Shown here piece after piece: positions 57,713 through 64,000 of a stretch of 64,000 nucleotides of DNA. Position 1 is the stretch's first letter; every line of letters begins with the position of its first letter. The DNA comes from Cunninghamia lanceolata (taxonomy: Eukaryota > Streptophyta > Pinopsida > Cupressales > Cupressaceae): the NCBI GenBank assembly GCA_027924645.1, contig BSBN01001687.1, positions 4,898,001-4,962,000 on the forward strand, written 5' to 3'. A program made the position numbers and the translations under genes. The notes below the pieces were generated by a model, which saw nothing but the letters and a program-made list of their open reading frames with translations, was not told the DNA's origin and ran no database searches.

Positions 57713-58434
57713 TTGAATGGATAGTTCTTGCTTTCCTTTATCTTCTTCAGATTCTCCAGTAGTTGGGTTCACAACAATTTGCACAAGTCATAGTCTACAT
57801 TCTCTTTGACCATTTGATAGGTGGTGTAAATTGTAGTACCAGAAATTGAGTTCTCCCAGTTTGAGAAGTAAACTTGGTAACCTATGACCATCAAGGCAAA
57901 CTTTACTGCAGGATCAGTGATATCATTTATCACTAATGCCCTTTTGTCAAATTGTGCTTCGGTAGCATCTGTAACGGTTTGATTCTTGACCACCTTCAAT
58001 AATAGCACTCCTCTAGTGGAGTTTAGTCCATTGACTACCTGAATTGCCTCTTTTGTTATTTTAAAGGGTTGTCCTCTCCCTAACCACATGAATTTGTCAT
58101 GGATTCGACTAAGGATATACCAGACCTACTTGTCCTCTGCAAATGTGGGAAACTCTACATACTGAATAAACTTCTTCTCCTTTAAGGCTTTGTATTCTTC
58201 CTTTAAGTCAAATTGATCATTACTTAAGTGTTTTAGGAATAAATTTGAGAATTTGTCACCGTCGAGCTCATTTAGAGCCACATGAATGTATGCCCTAACA
58301 TCTTCCACATATAGGACTCCGTAGGGTATTTTTGAGAATGCACCCATTGGATCCACTTCAGATGCCTTGTAGGGGTGTTTCTTAAACTTAGGCTAAGGTC
58401 GATCAGAGATGTCTATGACTTGCAAAGTTGCCAT
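57713..58434 (-). pseudogene. Element H large unknown ORF, N-terminal part
   Basis: The minus-strand frame starts MATLQVIDISD at 58434 and contains MGAFSKIPYGVLYVEDVRAY, a helical segment (LKEEYKALKEKKF), FMWLGRGQPFKITKEAIQVV and KENVDYDLCKLL. Stops lie at about 58395, 58126 and 57769. The frame then runs into the G1 insertion at 57712 and continues at 11672. The sequence around GRGQPFKITKEAI followed by a GL resembles in layout the putative plant transposon protein class, as does the G1 LTR ORF. The assignment is weak. Confidence 0.6.
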
Positions 58435-59646
58435 TTCAGAGATTCAATAGATTCACAAATGAGGTTTTAATGAAAATACCTTGTTTCGTTGAGTTAGGGT
58501 TTCCTCTCTTTGAATGCTTCAAATCTTGGTTGTCACTGCTCAAGTTTAGCTTCGATCTCTCTAAATTTTGAATAGATCCAAGTGCAAAATGATTTTGAAA
58601 CCAAACAAGTTCCTTTCTAACCTCCGCACGGCTTGACCTAGTTATCATTAAATGCTCATTCCTAAACAACTTTCAAAACACTTTCCATTGAATGATTGAC
58701 TGTTCCTTGTATTTAAAAAATTATTTCTTACTGAGCTTCTACGTTCACGTGATCTATGTCCCATTTTATAGCATGCATTGCATCTAATAGAATTTTGACT
58801 CACTTTACTTCTGCATACAACAACTCTATGACCAATTCTATTGCAATTGAAGCATTTACCTTTGAATGATTATTCATTTCTCCCATTGTTGAAACTTTTC
58901 CTAATCTAATTTTTGCATTCATTTGCTCTATGACCAATTTTCTTGGAATTGAAACATTGGCTAGAGAATGATGGAATCTTTTAATTTATTCTACTCCTAC
59001 AGTGAGTAGCCTTATGACCATACTTATTGCATGAATTACAATAACCATTGAAAGATGGTTACCTTTGAGCATTTGGTTGTCTGACTAGAGGTCTTCCAGG
59101 TCTTCTTTCCTAATTTCTAAACTGATTTCCTTTGTTTTGTTGTACTTCAGTGTTTGCCTAACTAGATTTTGAACTTTCCCCTTTTTCATGTCTTAAACCT
59201 TGTTTGTCATTTGCCCTCTTCTGGGTGATAAGCTTTGCAGTACTTATCTTGAATTTTTCTTCAAAGTTATTGGCCTTTTCCAGGTTTGTTTTCAGATTTG
59301 TAATTTCTTTCTCAAGTTTTGCACAATCTTTAGATATGTTCTTCACAATTAAATTCAGATCATCTTCTGCTCTTGTTCTTTCTATAACCTCTACTTCTAA
59401 ATCATTTAGGGCTTCATTTGCTAATAACAATTAATCACTAACTTCTTTGTATTTGTCTTTGAATTTCTTGACTTGCTCTTTTAGCTTCAAGATGCATTCA
59501 TCAACTTGTTGCAAGTTTTCTTTCAGATCCTTGATATCTGCTTCAAAATTTTCAAGATCCATAAGAGCTGCTTCTAGTTGGTTGTAGCTTCCATAATTTC
59601 CATATCTTCTTGCTGTCATGGTCATACTATCCTTGATCTTCCTCAA
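58435..59646 (-). pseudogene. Element H gag with coiled coil and zinc knuckles
   Basis: Starts about 40 bases inside the PBS. A coiled-coil region (LKEQVKKFKDKYKEVSD and LEKEITNLKTNLEKANN) spans 59600-59230. Then a basic linker and four CCHC-type knuckles: CNSCNKYGHKATHC (about 59000-59045), CFNSKKIGHRANEC with the second Cys lost, CFNCNRIGHRVVVC, and a decayed fourth with the last Cys lost. Several stops break it. Gag would bind RNA and form particles. The 58435-58730 part joins to the next ORF but is weakly conserved. Confidence 0.75.
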
Positions 59647-59673
59647 GTTGTTAAACTTTTTCTAAGGAACCTT

Positions 59674-59685
59674 TCTCTAATACCA
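59674..59685 (-). other. Element H primer-binding site, decayed
   Basis: TGGTATTAGAGA on the minus strand, two changes from the plant initiator tRNA-Met site, two bases from the LTR. Confidence 0.75.
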
Positions 59686-59687
59686 AT

Positions 59688-60317
59688 TGTTGATTGTTAG
59701 GAACACTGAGAGGGGGGTGAATTAGTGTTCTAAAAATCTTTTCATGCACTTTAACTTTTAGCCATTTCCTAAAATTAAGTAAACAAAAACACAATATGCA
59801 TATGAACAACAACCATGAAAACATGTCACATGAACACCAAGATTTTTACGTGGAAAACCCAAGAAGGGAAAAACCACGAAGAGGATTAGATCTTAAATAT
59901 ATATTGCAATCTTTACAAAAATAATGTTTAGGCTTGGTCACTCCATGGGCCTAGAATATGTTGGCTCACTACCATGAAGTACAACTAGGTCTAGCAGGCT
60001 CACTGCCTCAACCCTAAACCTAGCAAGATTACAATAAGGGTTGTTAAACCCTAAGGGCTATTAAACCCTATTAAAGGCTCATTGTTGGCTCACTACCTTG
60101 ATGATGAAAGCTTGCTTCCAATCAGATTGCACATGAAAACTGAATACTGCGTAATCATCTACCACTATGCTAGGTGCAATCATTTAATAGTTAAATTCTG
60201 AATCCCAAGTCTTCATTCTCCCTGATATGTGTCATTGCTTTATTATTCACATATTCACATTCTCTTCCACACCATACCATGCCTTCTACTAAAATTCATC
60301 GCTCATATATATCCTGG
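59688..60317 (-). repeat. Element H 5' LTR, truncated by C4
   Basis: Starts TGTTGATTGTTAGGAACACTGAGAGGG and includes the CACTGAGAGGGGGGTGAATT module shared with the C1 LTR, which suggests a copia affinity. It breaks off at 60317 where C4 is inserted; the remainder lies beyond the window. Confidence 0.75.
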
Positions 60318-61468
60318 TGCAGGAGCACCTTATGGATTTCATGCCTGCATGAGGCAACTTTGGAATTTTGGTCTTAGGTTGATTATTTGATGTTTTGATT
60401 CTTCTGTCATGTAATAAAGTCATAATAGACAATTTGTGATGTAATTGGAGTCATTTGAGTCATTTGGGAGCAAACTTGTAAAAATTGTCAAATTGTCAAA
60501 AAGTTGTCATGTTATAAAATTGCAAAAATGCAAGAAGGGGAATATGAAGAGTCAAAGTGATGTAGAAGTTGGTTAGTTGGTTTGTAAATATTGGGACAAG
60601 TTTGAAAAGGCATTACTAGCCTAAATCCATCATTGTGGTGAAGTGGTTGGAAGACATTAGGAGATCAAATAATGCAAGAAAACATAGTTTTTTCTGAATT
60701 TTGACTATTTGTTTGCTATTCCCAAGGCTAGTACGGCCCTGTACAACCTGATAATGATGTGCAACACTCTGAATCTTCTTTTGTTTGGTGTTGGTTTCAT
60801 CAATTTTTATCATGTTTTGAGAAAGTTATGGAAATTTTACTAAAAATTGCCTGTTAACCTAGGGTTTGTGAGCTTGAATGGCAAAAATATGATTTGAAGC
60901 ACTTGCCACCATTGAATTTTTTTGAAAATTAGTGGAATGGAAAGTTTTAACACATTCTTTCAAATTTTGAAAGTGGGTATTGTAGGAAATGGAGTTTTGG
61001 GCAAATTCCAAGCAACCCTAGCCCGATTTTCTTATGTTTTTAGCTTGTTTGAATATGTTGAGGTAGGGTTTTGATAAAAGGTGATATTTGTATTGTCCCA
61101 ATTGACAAAATTGGTGGATTTAGACACCATGTAATGTGTGGAGAACCCTAGAGTTAAGTTTCATGTTGTGGGTTTTGAATTTCATAGAATTGCTTTGCAA
61201 AACAAGCCTAATTAGGCCTTTGGGATAGTGTAGCAACAAGTTTTTAAGGGATACGTTCCAATGTAAAACCACCTAAATTTAAGATATGTTATAGAAGGGC
61301 TTAATGGGTATCCAAATACATTTTTAGACCCTGGGTCTGAGTTGTCTTTTGAAAATTTTGTCAAAATTACCTTATTTGTTGTTCTCATCAAAGCATAGTG
61401 GAAGATTGTGGGAAAAGTCATTTGTTTGAAGTGTGTTTATTTGATTGAATCCTCCATGCTCTGTATCA
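60318..61468 (+). repeat. C4 5' LTR
   Basis: 1151 bp, followed by AT and the PBS. It is near-identical in layout to 62508-63432, differing by scattered substitutions and small indels. Confidence 0.9.
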
Positions 61469-61470
61469 AT

Positions 61471-61482
61471 TGGTATCAGAGC
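61471..61482 (+). other. C4 primer-binding site (initiator tRNA-Met)
   Basis: TGGTATCAGAGC, two bases after the LTR. Confidence 0.93.
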
Positions 61483-61638
61483 TTAGAAGGTCTGGGCAAG
61501 AGAGTTTGGTGTTTGTATTTGTGCAGGTTGAAGAGAGAGAACCTAGTTGCCAAAAGACTAGGTAGAGGAAAAGAGAAGAGACCTAGGTGAGGCAAAGACA
61601 AGAGGAAGCAAGGTTAAAGGGACTTGCTTGAAGAGAAA

Positions 61639-62473
61639 ATGGATTTGTTGAGAAGGTACCTACAGGTTGGAGGTTCACAAAAGAATAAGCAAGAAGAAAA
61701 AGAGAGAAAGAGGAAAGAGGAAAAAGAGAGGGCAAACAAATAGAGTTTGACTAAGAGATAAAAGAACTAAGGCAAACTATGGGACAATTGGAAGAGATGA
61801 GAAGAAGGATGGAAGATGAGATGGAGAAGTTTCTCAAAAGAGCACTCAATTGACACTTGACAATGAAGAAGAAAGTTGTATGGCCCATTAAGAAGAAGAA
61901 GAAGAAGAAGAAGAGCACTTAGAGGTTGCAGCCATATCAGAGTTTGAAGGAATGGAGACAACAGATGTGAAGGATGAAATGATATTGCAAAGGTATGGTG
62001 ACGTAATGTTTCCTTCATTGTTTACAAAGTAGGATAGTAGTTTTTCTATTTCTTTCATATCAGAGATTGGTAACCTTGAGAAAGCAGCATATACAGGGGT
62101 ACAATATCAAATGGAGGAGAAAAACAAAGATGCAAAGATCATGACTACATTGCAAAGGAAAAAGGACAATGAAGACATCTATCACTTTCTTGTTGTGATA
62201 GAAATTTTGAGGAGAAACAAAACAAAAGTCAAGATGAAATAGGTCATGGGAGAGGAGCAAGGTGCTGAGGCAAATCATGCAATTCATTAGGACAAAAGAC
62301 ATCAGCTGCAAGGTGACAAGGCAAAAGGAAAGCAAGTTTGTATGGACAAGATGAAACCTAAAGTGAAGATGAAGACTACATGGAGCTACTTGAAGGAAGA
62401 CACAAGGTAGAACATAGAGGACATAAATGAGGAGCATTCAAAGGATGAAGACCTGTTACTACCCTCCATCTAA
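61639..62473 (+). pseudogene. C4 gag-like charged ORF
   Basis: Starts near MDLLRRYLQVGGSQKNK, then a Lys/Glu-rich segment, a Glu run encoded by GAA/GAG repeats (61891-61916) and a helical part with YGDVMFPSLFTK, a NLEKAAYTGVQYQMEEKNK-like helix and DEDLLLPSI near the end. It is broken by about ten TAG/TAA codons, most of which would be CAG or CAA one change back, and one frameshift near 61740. No pol domains are visible. A gag-like or structural protein is likely, but no conserved motif proves this. Confidence 0.55.
61891..61914 (+). repeat. (GAA)n microsatellite in C4 ORF
   Basis: Eight consecutive AAG/GAA triplets coding for Glu in the ORF frame. Confidence 0.85.
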
Positions 62474-62507
62474 GAGGGTTTGGATTTTCTTTTGGATGGG
62501 AGTTTGG

Positions 62508-63432
62508 TGTAGGAGCACCTTACGGATTTCATGCCTCCATGAGGCAACTTTGGAATTTTGGTATTAGGTTGAGTATTTGGTGTTTTGAGTCTTTTGTCAT
62601 GTAATATGGTCATAATAGACCATTTGTGATATAATTGGAGTCATTTGGGATCAAACTTATAAAAATTGTCAAATTGTCAAAAAGTTATGTTATAAAATTG
62701 TAAAAGTGCAGAAGGGGAATATGAAGAGTCAAAGTGATGTAGAAGTTGGTTAGTTGGTTTGTAAACATTGGGACAAGTTTGAAAATGCATAAATAGCCTA
62801 AATCCATCATTGTAATGGTGATGGAGTGGTTGGAAGACATTTGGAGATCAAATAATGCAAGAAAACTTAGTGTTTTTTGAATTTTGACTATTTTTTGTTG
62901 TTCCCAAGGCTAGTACGGCCTTGTACATCCTGATAATGATGTGAAACTAATTGGGTTTGATATTTCTCTGAATCTTCTTTCATTTGGCATTGGTTTCATC
63001 AATTTTTATCATGTTTTGAGAAAGTTATGGAAATTTTACTAAAAACTGTTTGTTAACCTAGGGTTTGTGAGCTTGAATGGCAAAAACATGATTTGAAGCA
63101 CTTACCACAATTGAAAATTTTTGAAAATCAGTGGAATGGAAGGTTTTAATGTGTTCTTTCAGATTTTGAAAGTGGGTATTGCATGAAATAGAGTTTTGGG
63201 CAAATTCCAAGCAGCCCTAGCCTGATTTTCTTATGTTTTTGGCTTGTTTGAATAGGTTGAGGTAGGGTTTTGATAAAAGGTGATATGGGTATTGTCCCAA
63301 TCAAAAAAATTGGTGGATTTAGACCCCATGCAATGTGTGGAGCACCCTGGAGTTGAGTTTTGTGTTGTGGGTTTTGAATCTCATAGACTTGCTTTGCAAA
63401 ACAAGCCTAATTAGGCCTTTGGGACAGCATAG
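62508..63432 (+). repeat. C4 3' LTR, interrupted by L5
   Basis: Starts TGTAGGAGCACC after a T/G-rich stretch and matches the first 930 bases of the C4 5' LTR. Ends at GGGACAGCATAG, where L5 begins. Confidence 0.9.
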
Positions 63433-64000
63433 TGTATAAACCTAAAAATGACACGACTCTGTCTAAATAAATATTTTTAATATTTATTTAATTCTATTTC
63501 CTCTATCAATAAATAAATAATTAAATTTATTTATTTGATTCATATTCCTCTAAGTTAATTAAATATCAAAATATTTAATTATCTCTTCTGAAGTCAAAAT
63601 TAAATAAAACCCTTTATTTAATTATTCTTCCAAGCAATTAAATAATTCTAAATTATTTAATTAAGTCAAGTCTATTCCTCCAAATTTAAATAAATCATTT
63701 AAATTTATTTGAATTCTCTCACTCTCCAAAAATAAAATATAATTAAATATTTTATTTATTCTTCCAAATCATGTGCAAGTAATTAAATAAATTTATTTAT
63801 TTAATTTGCTTTCTTATTTTCTAAAAATAAATCTTCTTTGTCATGCAAAAGCAAAAGTTGTGTTATTGATTTAAAACAGCCTTGTTTTTATCAATAACTC
63901 TTAAATTAGAATAAAACATTCTAATTTTGTGAAAGCAAATCTTATCTTTGTCATGAAAGTAATTAACTCAAAGAAAATAGTTTTTTTTATGACACTTGTC
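63433..64000 (+). repeat. L5: start of an LTR related to L3
   Basis: Starts TGTATAAACCTAAAAATGAC, like the L3 LTR (TGTATACACC...), but soon diverges. It consists almost entirely of successive AT-rich inverted repeats. It runs out of the window. Confidence 0.8.
63464..63927 (+). repeat. Array of eleven AT-rich hairpins in L5 LTR
   Basis: Perfect stems (left arm, right arm): 63464-63473/63481-63490; 63508-63518/63525-63535; 63556-63566/63571-63581; 63598-63608/63613-63623; 63636-63647/63651-63662; 63682-63691/63697-63706; 63730-63740/63747-63757; 63781-63792/63795-63806; 63814-63820/63824-63830; 63862-63870/63890-63898; 63903-63912/63918-63927. Stems are 7-12 bp, most loops 2-7 bases, and the first eight start 38-51 bp apart. 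Short C/T-rich linkers such as TTCCTC separate them. Confidence 0.9.

Larger units (their letters stand above)
60318..63432 (+). mobile_element. Small non-autonomous LTR element C4
   Basis: The LTR 60318-61468 (1151 bp, TGCAGGAGCACC to CTGTATCA) recurs from 62508 to 63432, where L5 interrupts it. The PBS (61471) is of the initiator tRNA-Met type. The interior is only about 1.04 kb and holds one charged ORF, so this is a gag-only type of element without pol. The element continues beyond the window, so the target duplication cannot be checked. Confidence 0.85.

Noticed and set aside
61767..62437. Minus-strand ORFs of 83 and 125 codons with Leu and Phe runs
   Set aside because: Antisense to the C4 ORF with its GAA repeat; no motif.

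Overview
The window is a block of nested, decayed LTR retrotransposons with no recognisable host gene. A plant nucleus is indicated by Ty1/copia primer-binding sites reading TGGTATCAGAGC (complement of initiator tRNA-Met), by copia and Tat-like gypsy polyproteins, and by a plant-type second (archaeal-like) RNase H. The very long LTRs (2.9 and about 7.3 kb), deep nesting, old degenerate copies and absence of genes fit a giant-genome plant; a conifer or other gymnosperm is my best guess, by inference only.

Layout, with elements named here for reference. X: 3' part of a plus-strand element (1-1032) with a purine tract and an LTR from 1033, split by C1 and resuming at 8841. C1: Ty1/copia on the minus strand, 1810-8835, with 1242-bp LTRs, GTAGG target duplication, PBS, purine tract and a stop-riddled gag-pol. 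H: an older minus-strand element whose LTR (59688 onward), PBS, coiled-coil/zinc-knuckle gag and large unknown ORF are now in two halves (about 9330-11672 and 57708-60317).

G1: a giant plus-strand Ty3/gypsy (Tat-like) element, 11673-57707, inserted into the H ORF (CATAC duplication). Its internal region (30105-37820) carries gag, protease, an archaeal-type RNase H placed BEFORE the reverse transcriptase, RT, a degenerate gypsy RNase H and integrase. Its LTRs are about 7.3 kb and each contains a long (about 1,400-codon) unknown ORF. The 5' LTR is interrupted by G2 (14642-25817, minus strand, GTATC duplication), a relative with 2.9-kb LTRs that lack the ORF and with most of RT, gypsy RNase H and integrase deleted. 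The 3' LTR is interrupted by L3 (43652-56207, CCAAC duplication), an apparently non-autonomous element with a gag/G-patch-like ORF, several tandem repeats and an internally rearranged, partly palindromic right half that contains a foreign gypsy RT fragment.

The H LTR is interrupted at 60318 by C4, a small element (1.15-kb LTRs, about 1 kb interior with one charged ORF), whose 3' LTR is in turn interrupted at 63433 by L5, the start of an LTR related to that of L3.

The features I find most worth following are: the LTR-resident ORF of G1; arrays of successive AT-rich perfect hairpins at the 5' ends of the L5 and L3 LTRs, whose stems differ in sequence but stay self-complementary; a strictly 21-bp phased repeat in the L3 LTR; the RNase H order in G1/G2; and the H reading frame that continues across the 46-kb G1 insertion. 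All coding regions carry stops or frameshifts and are annotated as pseudogenes. Many stops are TAG where a sister copy or the family has CAG or TGG, as expected from deamination of methylated cytosine.
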